This document shows, piece by piece, positions 7,831 to 19,263 of a stretch of 64,000 bases of DNA. Source of the stretch: Janthinobacterium sp. TND4EL3. Lineage in GTDB: Bacteria > Pseudomonadota > Gammaproteobacteria > Burkholderiales > Burkholderiaceae_D. Where the stretch lies: the NCBI RefSeq assembly GCF_900156175.1, contig NZ_FTMV01000002.1:62001-126000 (forward strand). Direction: 5' to 3'. How positions within the stretch are numbered: position 1 is the first letter of the stretch; every line of letters starts with the position of its first letter. Under the pieces are notes generated by a model that saw nothing but the letters and a program-made list of their open reading frames with translations, made no database searches and had not been told where the DNA came from. A program made the translations under genes and the position numbers.

Positions 7831-8082
7831 TTAATGATGGGTTGTGGTGGCGTGCGCGGTGGTCGAATCCGAGCTTGCTGCACCGGCGACAACAGCGACG
7901 GCTGCGCCGATTGCGATCAGGGCGCTGGTGCTCAGGCCGGCAACGGTGCCGGCAGCAGCGCCGGTTGCGCCAGCTGTTGAGGCTGCTGCTGCTGGTGCTG
8001 GTGCAGGTGCTGGGGTTGATTGAGCCATTGCTTGCGCCGAAGCGAAGCACAGGATTGCCGAAGCGATCAGAATTTTCTTCAT
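7831..8082 (-). CDS. small exported Ala-rich protein of unknown function
   Basis: The product has 83 residues. Residues 1-21 (MKKILIASAILCFASAQAMA) are a classic signal peptide with an AMA cleavage site. An Ala/Pro stretch (APAPAPAAAAS) follows, then a hydrophobic Ala/Gly/Val segment at about 45-68 that could span the membrane or aggregate, and a Ser/Thr/His-rich tail ending TTTHH. The start was chosen because AAGGA lies 9 bp upstream of this ATG and the signal peptide begins here. It has its own promoter and strong terminator, so it looks like an abundant monocistronic product. The family was not recognised. Confidence 0.7.
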   Translation of the reverse strand: MKKILIASAILCFASAQAMAQSTPAPAPAPAAAASTAGATGAAAGTVAGLSTSALIAIGAAVAVVAGAASSDSTTAHATTTHH

Positions 8083-8379
8083 GGGATATCCTTTTAGGTT
8101 GAACAGGGGAAATACTAAACTGTCACATGATTGTAGCAACATTTCCTCTGCTAGTCTGCATTGCACCGTTGATGGATGCAATAATTGATTGTATTTTAAT
8201 CCAATAGTTAGATAATTCCCTTGGATGGCTGCTATTGAAGTTGTTCTATGTCAACAAAATCAGTCCGCTATCGTTGCCTCCCCAAATGTTTTGTTACCGG
8301 TACTGATGCGACCTCAAGCGACGTCAACATTGCCGGGGGTTTGCCAAGTCCTTCCCATCCCGCGTAAAATGCAGGCTTC
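8083..8379. other. intergenic region between divergent units
   Basis: This region holds the leader of the small exported-protein gene (minus) and the presumed promoter of tRNA-Gly (plus). It is AT-rich around 8150-8235. No coding sequence was seen. Confidence 0.4.
8112..8139 (-). promoter_or_regulatory. sigma-70-like promoter of the small exported-protein gene
   Basis: On the minus strand TTGCTA (8139-8134) and TAGTAT (8117-8112) are separated by 16 bp and lie about 30 bp upstream of the start codon. Spacing is one base short of ideal. Confidence 0.4.
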
Positions 8380-8453
8380 GCGGGTGTAGCTCAATGGTAG
8401 AGCAGAAGCTTCCCAAGCTTACGACGAGGGTTCGATTCCCTTCACCCGCTCCA
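8380..8453 (+). tRNA. tRNA-Gly (anticodon CCC)
   Basis: This 74-nt cloverleaf includes an encoded CCA. The acceptor stem is GCGGGTG/CACCCGC, the D stem GCTC/GAGC and the T arm GAGGG-TTCGATT-CCCTT with one G-T pair. The anticodon loop TTCCCAA, flanked by GAAGC and GCTTA, places CCC at positions 34-36. The outermost anticodon-stem pair is G-A. It reads GGG glycine codons. It lies 53 bp upstream of trmB on the same strand. Confidence 0.95.
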
Positions 8454-8506
8454 TTTTTCGCTGGCGCCTGACTTTGTGCGGCGCGGCCACTTATTTCTCC
8501 ATTCCC

Positions 8507-9226
8507 ATGTCTTCTGATACCCCAGCAAACGGCCCGGCGCGGCCAATGATGTACGATCCGACCGAACACCGCATTCGCAGTTTCGTGACCCGTGCGGGAC
8601 GGCTTTCCGTGGCGCAGGCGCGTGCGCTGGAGACGCTGGGGCCGCAGTTCCTGTTGCCTTTCGTCAAAGAACCGATGGATTTTGAGCAGACGTTTGGCCG
8701 CAAGGCGCCTGTCATCCTGGAAATCGGCTTTGGCATGGGGGCGACCACGGCGCATATCGCCAAGGCCATGCCGGAGAAGGATTTCATCGGCGTCGAAGTG
8801 CACACGCCTGGCGTCGGCAGCCTGTTGAAACTGATCGGCGAAGAGTCACTGACGAATCTGCGCCTGCTGCAGCATGATGCCGTGGAAGTGCTCACGCACA
8901 TGATTCCCGCCAATTCGCTGGCCGGCATCCACGTCTTTTTCCCCGATCCATGGCACAAGGCGCGCCATAACAAGCGCCGGCTCATACAGTCGCCATTCGT
9001 CAAGCAGTTGACTGATCGCCTGGCACCGGGCGGCTATCTGCATTGCGCCACCGATTGGGAAGACTACGCAGTGCAAATGCTGGAAGTACTGGGCGCCGAG
9101 CCGCAATTGCAAAATAGCGCTGATGGCTATGCGCCGCAGCCGGCATATCGTCCGCTGACCAAGTTTGAAAACCGCGGCTTGAAGCTGGGCCATGGCGTGT
9201 GGGATCTGGTGTTTATCAAGAAATAA
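8507..9226 (+). CDS. trmB: tRNA (guanine-N7-)-methyltransferase
   Basis: This 239-residue enzyme methylates G46 in the variable loop of tRNAs using S-adenosylmethionine. The SAM-binding motif [18 protein letters not shown] lies near residues 74-91, [13 protein letters not shown] near 96-108, and the catalytic [17 protein letters not shown] near 144-160. The start at 8507 (MSSDTPANG) was preferred to the upstream in-frame ATG because family members begin about here and the longer form would run into the tRNA leader. It sits directly behind a tRNA gene and ends in a terminator before galE. Confidence 0.93.
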   Translation: MSSDTPANGPARPMMYDPTEHRIRSFVTRAGRLSVAQARALETLGPQFLLPFVKEPMDFEQTFGRKAPVILEIGFGMGATTAHIAKAMPEKDFIGVEVHTPGVGSLLKLIGEESLTNLRLLQHDAVEVLTHMIPANSLAGIHVFFPDPWHKARHNKRRLIQSPFVKQLTDRLAPGGYLHCATDWEDYAVQMLEVLGAEPQLQNSADGYAPQPAYRPLTKFENRGLKLGHGVWDLVFIKK

Positions 9227-9265
9227 AACGCATTGTGGCGGCTCGCCCGTCCGTATCATTTGCAC

Positions 9266-9298
9266 AAGCCTGCTGCAGCAATGCCGCGGGCTTTTTTA
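9266..9298 (+). terminator. terminator after trmB
   Basis: AAGCC-t-GC and GC-g-GGCTT form an imperfect stem around TGCAGCAATGC, followed by TTTTTTATT, 40 bp past the trmB stop. Confidence 0.6.
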
Positions 9299-9376
9299 TT
9301 ACTTGCATGGCCTCGTGCGGGCTTGGCAAAGCGGGGGAATTCCGTTAGTCTTATCTTTTTTGCATTGATTGATATT

Positions 9377-10396
9377 ATGACCAAGAAGATACTCGTGACA
9401 GGGGCGTCTGGTTTCATCGGCTCGCACACCTGTGTCGAACTGCTGGCTGCTGGCTTTGACGTGGTCGCGGTGGACAATCTGTGCAACAGCGCGCACGAAG
9501 CGATGGTGCGCGTCGAGCGCATTGCCGGCAAACGCGTGCCGTTTTATGAGGCCGATGTGCGCGACCGCACGGCCATGGCCGCCATCTTGCGCGACCACGC
9601 GATCGATGCCGTGATCCATTTCGCTGGCTTGAAGGCCGTGGGCGAATCCGTGGCGCAACCGTTGATGTACATGGACAACAACGTGACAGGTACCATTGCC
9701 TTGCTGGAAGTGCTGGCGGCGGCTAACGTGAAGCGTTTTGTGTTCAGCTCATCGGCGACCGTGTACGGCGACCCGGAAGCCTTGCCTATCCTGGAAACGT
9801 CGCGCCTGTCCGTGACGAATCCGTATGGCCGCTCGAAGCTGATGGTCGAGCAGATTCTGGCCGATCTCGTGCATGCTGATGCTCAATGGCAGGTTGGTGT
9901 GTTGCGCTACTTCAACCCGGTCGGTGCGCATGCCAGCGGCTTGATCGGCGAAGATCCGGCTGGCATCCCGAACAACCTGATGCCTTTCATCGCCCAGGTC
10001 GCCGTGGGCCGGCGCGAGCGCCTGGCCGTGTTTGGCAACGACTACGATACGCCGGACGGCACGGGCGTGCGCGACTACATCCATGTGGTCGACCTGGCGC
10101 TGGGCCATGTGGCGGCGCTGAACCGCCTGTTCTCGACCGAGGGCGGCTTTACCGTCAACCTGGGCACGGGCCACGGCTATAGCGTGCTCGATACCGTGCG
10201 CGCCTTCGAGGCGGCCAGCGGCCGTCAGGTACCGTACGACATCGTGCCGCGCCGCCCTGGCGACATCGCCAGCTGCTACGCCTCGGCCGACAAGGCGAAG
10301 GAGTTGCTGGGCTGGCAAGCGCAGAAGAATATCGACGACATGTGCCGCGACCACTGGCGCTGGCAGCACCAGAATCCGCAAGGCTACGCGGCGTAA
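9377..10396 (+). CDS. galE: UDP-glucose 4-epimerase
   Basis: This 339-residue enzyme interconverts UDP-glucose and UDP-galactose for the Leloir pathway and surface sugars. The NAD loop GASGFIGSH is at residues 8-16, VIHFAGLKAVGES near 79-91, the SSSATVYG segment near 123-130 and catalytic NPYGRSK near 147-153. C-terminal YNLGTG-like VNLGTGHGYSVL and RRPGD are present. The start at 9377 gives the canonical N-terminus; the 48 residues upstream in the same frame are not family-like. It lies outside the polysaccharide locus, separated by dgkA and trmB. Confidence 0.95.
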   Translation: MTKKILVTGASGFIGSHTCVELLAAGFDVVAVDNLCNSAHEAMVRVERIAGKRVPFYEADVRDRTAMAAILRDHAIDAVIHFAGLKAVGESVAQPLMYMDNNVTGTIALLEVLAAANVKRFVFSSSATVYGDPEALPILETSRLSVTNPYGRSKLMVEQILADLVHADAQWQVGVLRYFNPVGAHASGLIGEDPAGIPNNLMPFIAQVAVGRRERLAVFGNDYDTPDGTGVRDYIHVVDLALGHVAALNRLFSTEGGFTVNLGTGHGYSVLDTVRAFEAASGRQVPYDIVPRRPGDIASCYASADKAKELLGWQAQKNIDDMCRDHWRWQHQNPQGYAA

Positions 10397-10413
10397 ACAA
10401 GCCCGACAGATAC

Positions 10414-10455
10414 AAAAAATCCCGCTCACACGCAAGTGTAGCGGGATTTTTTTAG
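10414..10455. terminator. bidirectional terminator between galE and gdhA
   Basis: AAATCCCGCT-CACAC-GCAA-GTGT-AGCGGGATTT is a long stem flanked by A6 on the left and T7 on the right, so it can stop transcription from galE and from the convergent gdhA. Confidence 0.85.
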
Positions 10456-10537
10456 AGCGCCAGCAACCCAATGGCGCCTGAAAAATGTCTGGGGCGAGGC
10501 GAAGCAACAACGCCCCAGGCATTTTCTCAGGCAGCCA

Positions 10538-11824
10538 TTATGGATACAGGCCGCGTACTTCGCGCGCCTGCAGCACGCGCGTGCACGCCAGGATGAAGGT
10601 GGCGGTACGCATCGACACTTTCTTCTCTTGCGACACTTGCCATACCGCGTCGAACGCTTCGCGCATGATGCGGGTCAGGCGGCTGTTGATTTCTTCTTCG
10701 GTCCAGAAGAAGCTCGAGAAGTTCTGTGCCCACTCGAAGTAGCTGACGGTCACGCCGCCGGCGTTGGCCAGCACGTCCGGCACGATCAGCACGCCGCGGT
10801 CGGTCAGGATGTCGTCCGCTGCGGGCAGGGTCGGGCCGTTGGCGCCTTCCAGGATGATCTTGGCGCGGATGACTTGTGCGCGTTCGGCCGTGATCTGCTG
10901 TTCCAGCGCGGCCGGGATCAGGATGTCGCAATCGATGCCCCAGAAATCTTCGCGCGGCACGAATGCCTCGGCGCCCGGGAAGCCTTCGACGCTGCCCACT
11001 TCGGCCACGTGTGCCAGCAATTGCGGGATGTTCAAGCCGCCGGAATGCACGACGGTGGTCTTGTGGTCCTGTACCGCCACGACCTTCGAGCCGGCTTCAG
11101 CAAACATGCGTGCGGCGACGCCGCCCACGTTGCCGAAACCTTGCACGATGACCTTCGCGCCTTCGAGCGACATGCCGACCTTGGCGGCCGCATCGCTGCC
11201 GACGACGAACACGCCGCGGCCCGTCGCATCGCGGCGACCCAGGCTGCCGCCCAGCGAGATAGGCTTGCCGGTTACCACGCCGGTCGACATATTGCCGCCG
11301 ATCATGGCATAGCTGTCCATCATCCACGCCATGACTTGTTCATTCGTGTTGACGTCCGGCGCCGGAATATCCTTGTTCGGTCCGATGATCATGCTGATCT
11401 CGCTCGTGTAGCGGCGGGTCAGGCGCTGCAGTTCGCCGCGCGACAGGGTCTTCGGATCGACGCGGATACCGCCCTTGGCGCCGCCGTATGGCACGTTGAC
11501 CGCCGCGTTCTTGACCGTCATCCAGGCCGACAGGGCCATCACTTCCGACAGGGTCACGTCCTGGTGGAAGCGCACGCCGCCTTTACCCGGGCCGCGCGAC
11601 AGGTTGTGCTGCACGCGGTAGCCTTCGTAGTGGGCAATGGTGCCGTCATCGCGCTCGATAGGCACGTCGACCGTCAGGATGCGCTTTGGACGCTTCAGCG
11701 TTTCCACCCAGCGCGACAGGTTGCCCAGGTACGGCGTAACGCGGTCGATCTGCTCGAGGTAGACGCCCCACGGGCCCAGGTCTTCAGGATTGAGGTAGGA
11801 AGGAAGTGCGTGCTTGCTGGTCAT
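10538..11824 (-). CDS. gdhA: glutamate dehydrogenase (Glu/Leu/Phe/Val dehydrogenase family)
   Basis: This 428-residue cytoplasmic enzyme interconverts glutamate and 2-oxoglutarate plus ammonia. The substrate-binding Lys lies in [16 protein letters not shown] near residues 105-120, a further conserved [10 protein letters not shown] near 160, and the nucleotide-binding VQGFGNVGG near 218. The length and [20 protein letters not shown]-terminus fit the roughly 425-residue RocG/GudB-like NAD-type class rather than the 450-residue NADP GdhA of E. coli. The start at 11824 has AGGAG about 10 bases upstream. Upstream on the same strand is a LysR regulator gene. Confidence 0.92.
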   Translation of the reverse strand: MTSKHALPSYLNPEDLGPWGVYLEQIDRVTPYLGNLSRWVETLKRPKRILTVDVPIERDDGTIAHYEGYRVQHNLSRGPGKGGVRFHQDVTLSEVMALSAWMTVKNAAVNVPYGGAKGGIRVDPKTLSRGELQRLTRRYTSEISMIIGPNKDIPAPDVNTNEQVMAWMMDSYAMIGGNMSTGVVTGKPISLGGSLGRRDATGRGVFVVGSDAAAKVGMSLEGAKVIVQGFGNVGGVAARMFAEAGSKVVAVQDHKTTVVHSGGLNIPQLLAHVAEVGSVEGFPGAEAFVPREDFWGIDCDILIPAALEQQITAERAQVIRAKIILEGANGPTLPAADDILTDRGVLIVPDVLANAGGVTVSYFEWAQNFSSFFWTEEEINSRLTRIMREAFDAVWQVSQEKKVSMRTATFILACTRVLQAREVRGLYP

Positions 11825-11986
11825 GCTTGATAAGCTCCTGGACAATACGAATACGTTAGAGGCGCAGCCGAGATGCAGCTGCGCGCAGCGGAACCGCATC
11901 GTAGGCGATAGCCTCCTGCCCCGGCCAATGCTTTGTGCGCATCCGGTTATGCATTTATTGCATAGTTTTGCTGTCGTGATTGCCAG

Positions 11987-12967
11987 TCAGGATCGGGGAC
12001 TGTCCCCGGTGCTGCGCTTGCGGCGCTTGCCGCTGCGCGCCTTGCCTTCCTGCGCCTGCACCAGGTATTGCCACAGGCTTTCGACGATGGGCTTGCCGGG
12101 ACGCAGGCTTGACGGCCGCTCGCGGTACAAACGTATTTCCAGTTCGATTTCCCAGCCTGGCGCGCCGCCGTCAGCGCGTGCCAGGTGCTTGTACTTGACA
12201 TCGCGCATGACGGCAGACTCCGGCAAGAAGGCGATGCCGCGTCCTTCCAGCGCCATCATCTTCAAGCCTTCGGCCATGTCCGTCTCGTAGCAGGTCTCGA
12301 GGAACAGCGGCGTCTTGGCGTCGGCCACCAGCAATTCGACCATGCGCCCCAGGTAGGCGTTGTTGGTGTAGGAGAGGAAGGGTAGCGGCTCCTTGGCGCT
12401 GCCGGGCAGGACGAAGTCCGGTACCTTGTCCTGGCCGCAGCGCGCGTACGCGCGCAGGGTTTCGCGGCCCATCACCAGCATGTCGTAGCGGCCCGGATCG
12501 AGCTGCACCGGCTGGCGCGGATGGTGGTAGCACAGCAGCAGGTCGCAGCCGCCATCGACCAGCTGCAGCACGGCGTCGTGCACGTTCAGCGCCATCAGGC
12601 GGCTGTTGATCGGCGCAAAACCTTCTTCCAGCGCCGTCAGCCATTTCGGCATGAAGGTCAGCGACAGGGTGTGCGGCACGGCGAAGTCGACACTCGTCTG
12701 CGTGGCCGCGCGCTTGCCGCGCAACAGGGCGCGCACGCCATTGATCTGCCCCAGCATCTCCAGCGCCTGCTCGTAGAACACGGCGCCGGCCGGCGTCAGC
12801 CGCGTGGGGTAGGAGGTGCGGTCGACCAGATCGATGCCGAGCCAGTTTTCCAGCGACTGGATGCGCCGCGAGAAGGCCGGTTGGGTAACGTGGCGCAGGG
12901 CCGCGGAACGGCTGAAGTTATGCGTTTCAGCGAGCGAGATGAAGTCTTCCAGCCATTTGGTTTCCAT
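11987..12967 (-). CDS. LysR-family regulator, HypT/YjiE-like
   Basis: This 326-residue DNA-binding protein has a winged HTH at residues 1-60 (ETKWLEDFISLAETHNFSRSA, VTQPAFSRRIQSLE) and a periplasmic-binding-protein-like effector domain at about 92-300. Segments ETKWL, HTLSL, NNAYLGRM, and MALEGRGIAFLPESAV match E. coli YjiE/HypT, a hypochlorite-responsive LysR protein; similarity was judged by eye. The last 8 codons (TGDSPRS) come from a GGGGACAGTCCCCG palindrome, so the C-terminal tail is probably a repeat insertion rather than conserved protein. It is divergent from the M16 peptidase gene and upstream of gdhA. Its target is unknown. Confidence 0.82.
   Translation of the reverse strand: METKWLEDFISLAETHNFSRSAALRHVTQPAFSRRIQSLENWLGIDLVDRTSYPTRLTPAGAVFYEQALEMLGQINGVRALLRGKRAATQTSVDFAVPHTLSLTFMPKWLTALEEGFAPINSRLMALNVHDAVLQLVDGGCDLLLCYHHPRQPVQLDPGRYDMLVMGRETLRAYARCGQDKVPDFVLPGSAKEPLPFLSYTNNAYLGRMVELLVADAKTPLFLETCYETDMAEGLKMMALEGRGIAFLPESAVMRDVKYKHLARADGGAPGWEIELEIRLYRERPSSLRPGKPIVESLWQYLVQAQEGKARSGKRRKRSTGDSPRS
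11992..12010. repeat. REP-like palindrome GGGGACTGTCCCC
   Basis: ATCGGGGACTGTCCCCGGT is a near-perfect palindrome that forms the last codons of the HypT-like gene. A related half-copy, TCGGGGACAG, occurs at 27811-27820. Such short palindromes occur as dispersed repeats in many proteobacteria. Confidence 0.5.
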
Positions 12968-13155
12968 CGCAGGATCGTACCGCCTTTGTGGGCAAATGCA
13001 AAGGGTGCCGGCGCCCGCCGAGCAAGATTTCTAAAATGCAATAAATAGTTCTTTGCTATCTAAAACATCTGGCAGAATACATGACTGCTGCGGCCAGCCA
13101 TGGTGCCTACTGTGCCGCATCTTCCCATGCGAAGTTTTCTTTTTTCAGGAATGCA

Positions 13156-15933
13156 ATGAAACAGAAATTGTTGATATCCCTGGCCCTTTCCGCCGCCGCG
13201 CAAATGGCCCTTCCCCTGCATGCCGCCACGCCGGCTGCATCCGCGAAGGCGGCACCGGCCGCCCAGGCGCCGTTCCAGCGCAGCAGTTTCGCGCTCAAGC
13301 AGCAGAAATTCGTCCTGAAGAACGGCCTGACCCTGATCGTCCATGAGGATCACAGCGTGCCCGTGGTGGCCGTGAACCTGTGGTACCACGTGGGTTCGCG
13401 CAACGAACAGCGTGGCAAGACGGGCTTTGCCCATCTGTTCGAGCACTTTTTCTTCAACGGGTCGGAAAATTATCCGCACGGCTTCCGCGAGGCGATGGAC
13501 GACCTGGGCGCCAACAACCGCAACGGCACGACGAATGGCGACCGTACCAACTTCTATGAAGACGTGCCGGTGTCCGCGCTGGAGCGCACGCTATACCTGG
13601 AGTCGGATCGCATGGGTTACCTGGGTAACTACATCTCGAAGGAGATGCTCGAACGCGAACGGGGCGTGGTGCAGAATGAAAAACGCCAGGGAGAGAATCA
13701 GCCATACGGCCGCGTGTGGCAAGAGATCAGCGCGCAGATGTATCCGTATTCGCACCCGTATTCGTGGTCGACCATCGGCAGCATGGACGATTTGAACGCC
13801 GCTTCGCTGGACGATATCAAGCAGTGGTACCGCACCTATTATGGCCCGAACAACGCCGTCATTTCGCTGGCCGGCGACATCACGCCGGAGCGCGCTCTGG
13901 CGCTGGTGACGCAGTATTTCGGCGCCATCCCGCCGGGCCCGCCGCTGCCGCGCACGCAGAGCTGGATTCCGCGCCTGGACAGCGATATCCGCAGCGAGAT
14001 GGAAGACCGCGTGCCGCAGGCGCGCATTTACCGCAGCTACCACGCGCCAGCGTTTGGCGATCCGAGCATACCTGCTCTGTCGTTGTTCGCCGATGTGCTG
14101 GCAGGCTCGAAAAGCGCGCGCCTCGAACGCCGTCTGGTGTATGAGAAAGGCCTGGCCACGTCGGTCAGCGCAGGCGTCAATGACAATGAACTGGCCGGCT
14201 CCTTCCATATTATCGTGACCGTCAAGCCGGGTGTGGCGCCGGCCGACGCCGAGCGCGAGATGGACCAGGTGCTGCAGCAATTGCTCAAGGAAGGGCCGAC
14301 GGCTGTTGAACTTTCGCGCGCCAGGGCGCGCGGTTTCGCCGCTGTCGCACGGGCAAATGAGCGCCTCGGCCATCGCGCCAACCTGCTGGCCGAAAACGCC
14401 ACCTTTGGCGCCACGCCGGAAGCCTACCTGGACCAGCTGGAAGCGGCGTCCAGGGTCACGCCGGAGCAGGTCAGGCGCAGCGGCATGGCATGGCTCAATG
14501 GCTACAGCCATACCCTGACCGTGAAACCGTTTTCGCAACTGGCGGCGGAGAAATCCACGCTCGACCGCAAGGTGCTGCCGGCGCTGGGTACTCCGCCTGA
14601 CGTGGCGTTTCCCGCTATCGAGCGTGCGCAGCTGAAAAACGGCGTGAAGGTCGTGCTGCTGCAGCGGCATACCGCACCCATCGTCAACGTGACCCTGGCG
14701 CTCGACGCGGGCAGTGCCTCGGACAGCGCCGCCAAGGCGGGCGCCGCGTCGCTGGCCATGGATTTGCTCGACAAGGGTACGCGCACGCGCAATGCCTTCC
14801 AGCTATCCGACGCGCTCGAATCGCTGGGAGCCACCCTGTCCAGTGCTTCGCTGGCCGACCAGTCCCTGTTGCGCCTGCAGTCGACGGCCGGCAATCTGGC
14901 GCCGTCGCTGGTGCTGATGGCCGATGCTGCACTGCGCCCGGCCTTCGACGCGCAACTGTTCGCCCAGCAGAAGCAGCGCCGGCTGGCGCAGATCGGCCAG
15001 GAAAAGGCCCAGCCGACCAGCCTTGCCATGCGCATCGTGCCGGGCATCCTGTATGGCAGCGAGAATGCCTACGGCCGTCCGTCGTCGGGTTATGCCGGCA
15101 GCGTGCAGGGCCTGACGCGCGCCGACGTGGAGCAATGGCACGCCACCTGGTTCAAGCCAGGCAGCGCCACTATCATCGTCACCGGCGACACCACGCTGGC
15201 GCAACTGATGCCGGCGCTGGAAGCCTCGTTCGGCAACTGGCAGGGTGGCAGCGCGCCGGCCAAGGAAGTGGCAGTGCCGGGCCGTACGGCGGGCAAGCGC
15301 GTCTTCCTGATCGACAAACCCGACGCGCCGCAATCGACCATTGTCGCCGCGCACCTGACGCAGGTGCAGGGACAGCCGGAGGACCTGGCGATGGAACCGC
15401 TGATGCAGAACTTCGGCGGCATGGCCACCTCGCGCCTGAACCGCAACCTGCGGTTGGACAAGCACTGGAGCTACGGTACCAGCGGCATGCTGACGAATCC
15501 ACGCGGCCAGCGTGCTTTCATCGTGCTGGCGCCCGTACAGACGGACAAGACGCGCGAGGCGATGCAGGAGGTGGCCAAGGAAATCCGCGGCGTGGCGGGC
15601 GCGCGACCGGTGCAGGGCGAAGAATTCAACAGCATCATGCGCAACATGACTTCGCGTCTGGCGGGCCGTTTTGAAACCCTGGCAGCACTCGACTCGGCCG
15701 CATTGACCAGCCTCAACCTGGGTTTGCCCGATACTTACTGGTCCGCTTATGCGACCAGGGTACGCGCGCTCAATGAGGCGCAACTGGCCAGCGCCGGCGC
15801 CAAGTTCGTGCAGCCCGATGAACTGGTGTGGGTGGTGATTGGCGACCTGCGCAAGATCGAGGCGGGCGTGCGCGAACTGGGCTGGGGCGAAGTGACGGTA
15901 CTCGATGCCGACGGCGTGCCGCTGGCACGGTAA
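13156..15933 (+). CDS. secreted or periplasmic M16-family zinc metallopeptidase
   Basis: The product has 925 residues with an N-terminal signal peptide (MKQKLLISLALSAAAQMALPLHA, cleavage near residue 23). The first M16 domain has the inverted zinc motif HLFEH at residues 93-97 and the distal Glu segment RERGVVQNEKRQGENQ near 170. A second M16 pair starts near residue 480 (VAFPAIERAQLKNGVKVVLL) and lacks HxxEH, as usual for the inactive half. Full-length two-half M16 peptidases degrade peptides in a clam-shell chamber. The start at 13156 begins the signal peptide; in-frame codons upstream are not signal-like. It is monocistronic, with a strong terminator behind it. Confidence 0.9.
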   Translation: MKQKLLISLALSAAAQMALPLHAATPAASAKAAPAAQAPFQRSSFALKQQKFVLKNGLTLIVHEDHSVPVVAVNLWYHVGSRNEQRGKTGFAHLFEHFFFNGSENYPHGFREAMDDLGANNRNGTTNGDRTNFYEDVPVSALERTLYLESDRMGYLGNYISKEMLERERGVVQNEKRQGENQPYGRVWQEISAQMYPYSHPYSWSTIGSMDDLNAASLDDIKQWYRTYYGPNNAVISLAGDITPERALALVTQYFGAIPPGPPLPRTQSWIPRLDSDIRSEMEDRVPQARIYRSYHAPAFGDPSIPALSLFADVLAGSKSARLERRLVYEKGLATSVSAGVNDNELAGSFHIIVTVKPGVAPADAEREMDQVLQQLLKEGPTAVELSRARARGFAAVARANERLGHRANLLAENATFGATPEAYLDQLEAASRVTPEQVRRSGMAWLNGYSHTLTVKPFSQLAAEKSTLDRKVLPALGTPPDVAFPAIERAQLKNGVKVVLLQRHTAPIVNVTLALDAGSASDSAAKAGAASLAMDLLDKGTRTRNAFQLSDALESLGATLSSASLADQSLLRLQSTAGNLAPSLVLMADAALRPAFDAQLFAQQKQRRLAQIGQEKAQPTSLAMRIVPGILYGSENAYGRPSSGYAGSVQGLTRADVEQWHATWFKPGSATIIVTGDTTLAQLMPALEASFGNWQGGSAPAKEVAVPGRTAGKRVFLIDKPDAPQSTIVAAHLTQVQGQPEDLAMEPLMQNFGGMATSRLNRNLRLDKHWSYGTSGMLTNPRGQRAFIVLAPVQTDKTREAMQEVAKEIRGVAGARPVQGEEFNSIMRNMTSRLAGRFETLAALDSAALTSLNLGLPDTYWSAYATRVRALNEAQLASAGAKFVQPDELVWVVIGDLRKIEAGVRELGWGEVTVLDADGVPLAR

Positions 15934-15940
15934 TCGTAGC

Positions 15941-15965
15941 AACGGCGCCCGCAGGCGCCGTTTTT
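15941..15965 (+). terminator. terminator after the M16 peptidase gene
   Basis: AACGGCGCC-CGCA-GGCGCCGTT is a perfect 9-bp stem with a 4-nt loop followed by T3, between convergent genes. Confidence 0.85.
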
Positions 15966-15967
15966 CA

Positions 15968-16431
15968 TCATGCTGCCTGGTACAGAGATGCCGGCAGGCC
16001 GAAGAAGGATGGCGGGCCAAGCGTCGTGCCATCGAGCGAGCCGCCCGCGTTCAAGCCCTTGTTGATGGCCGACAGCAGAGAGCTGCGGTCGGCGAGATTT
16101 TTCATCAGCGCGCGCGGGCCGTTGTGGAAAGTATGCTGGGCGATATCCGCAGCGACGACAAAGATCGGTTCGCGGCGCAGGGGGAATTCCACCCACTCGC
16201 CATTCTCGTCCTGGGCGCAGAAGGTGTCGGGCAAGGTCATGTTTTCGGCGCCGGGAAGGTGGGAGGCCAGCACCAGGCCGAAGGCTTCCGGCACCACGTC
16301 GGCCAGGCGGCGCACCGTCAGGTCGTCGCCGACCAGGGCACGTACTTGCGCTTCCACCGCGTCATCTGCGTCGGGCCGGGCGCCAAGCAGTTTCACGGCC
16401 TGGTAAATCAGGTCCGGCGAGAGTGCTTCCA

Positions 16432-16432
<1 letters not shown>
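15968..16432 (-). CDS. conserved hypothetical protein coupled to recQ
   Basis: This 154-residue soluble protein has no signal peptide or membrane helix. It begins MEALSPDLIYQAVKLLGARPDADD, has an acidic first half and contains LPDTFCAQDENGEWVEFPLRREPIFVVAAD near residues 77-106. Its ATG shares one base with the recQ TGA (TGATG), so it is translated as the second gene of the recQ operon. Longer in-frame starts lie inside recQ and are not credible. No family was recognised. A role accompanying RecQ is suggested only by the coupling. Confidence 0.75.
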
Positions 16433-18255
<1,823 letters not shown>

Positions 18256-18261
18256 AGTGCC

Positions 18262-19107
18262 TTATTCTGCCCAAACAACCCAGCCGTAGTGGGCGCTGGC
18301 CAACACCAGCAAGCCAAACACGATGCGGTACCAGGCAAAGAACGTGAAGTCGTGCGAACTGATGTAGCGCAACAGCCAGCGCACGCACAGGAAGGCGGAA
18401 ATGAAGGCGGCCACGGTGCCCAGGCCGAACAGGGGCACGTCGGTGGCCGACAGGATGTCGCGCGCTTTGTACAAAGAATAGGCGGTGGCGGCCAGCAACG
18501 TCGGGATGGCCAGGAAGAACGAGAATTCGGTGGCCGTCTTGCGCGACAGACCCAGCAGCATGCCGCCGATGATGGTCGAACCGGAACGGCTGGTGCCGGG
18601 AATCAGCGCGAAGGCCTGCGCGCAGCCCACTTTCAGGGCGTCAAACGGCGTCATTTCATCGACCGAGTTGACGCGCACGGTGACGGGGTTGGTGCGCGCG
18701 CGGCGCTCCACCAGCAAAATCACGATGCCGCCGATGATGAAGGCCATGGCGACCGGTACTGGCTTGAACAGCGCATGCTTGATCATCTTCCCAATCGCCA
18801 GTCCGATGACTGCCAGCGGGATGAAGGCGATGGCCACGTTCAGCACGAACTTGCGCGATTTGACCTCGGTGCTGAAGGTGGACAGCACGCTGCCGATGCG
18901 CTGGCGGTATTCCCAGCAGACGGCCAGGATGGCGCCGGCCTGGATGGCGATCTCGAAGACATCCATGACTTCTTTCGAGACATCCTTGGTAAAGTCGAGC
19001 AAGCTGCCGGCCAGGATCAGATGCCCCGTGGACGAAATCGGCAAGAATTCGGTGAAACCTTCGACCAGCCCCATGATGATGGCTTTTAACGCAAGAATGA
19101 GATCCAT
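18262..19107 (-). CDS. uppP: undecaprenyl-diphosphatase (BacA type)
   Basis: This 281-residue polytopic inner-membrane enzyme dephosphorylates undecaprenyl diphosphate on the periplasmic face, recycling the lipid carrier of peptidoglycan and O-antigen; it confers bacitracin tolerance. The two signature loops are [17 protein letters not shown] near residues 15-31 and [21 protein letters not shown] near 168-188, holding the catalytic Glu, Ser and Arg residues. The start at 19107 ([13 protein letters not shown]) matches the family N-terminus. It is directly upstream of recQ with 6 bp between. Confidence 0.96.
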   Translation of the reverse strand: MDLILALKAIIMGLVEGFTEFLPISSTGHLILAGSLLDFTKDVSKEVMDVFEIAIQAGAILAVCWEYRQRIGSVLSTFSTEVKSRKFVLNVAIAFIPLAVIGLAIGKMIKHALFKPVPVAMAFIIGGIVILLVERRARTNPVTVRVNSVDEMTPFDALKVGCAQAFALIPGTSRSGSTIIGGMLLGLSRKTATEFSFFLAIPTLLAATAYSLYKARDILSATDVPLFGLGTVAAFISAFLCVRWLLRYISSHDFTFFAWYRIVFGLLVLASAHYGWVVWAE

Positions 19108-19222
19108 AGATGTATACAAGGGTGTAATTGACAGGATGGGGTGACTGCATGGCGCCAGCAATGTGCGCGGGGTCGAAGCTTACCACGCCGCAGGCCTGCG
19201 GACCTTATTTGGGCGCTGTCGG

Positions 19223-19244
19223 GCGGCGCTTTTTTAGCGCCGTC
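19223..19244 (-). terminator. possible hairpin after the MFS gene
   Basis: GGCGGCGCT and AGCGCCGTC pair around a TTTTT loop, 20-41 bp beyond the MFS stop. There is no T tract, so it may only slow transcription or protect the 3' end. Confidence 0.25.
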
Positions 19245-19263
19245 CGCCAGGCAGGAGGGGCGA

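Noticed and set aside
12521-13048. 175-codon frame antisense to the LysR gene
   Set aside because: No domain or ribosome-binding site; shadow of the HypT-like frame.
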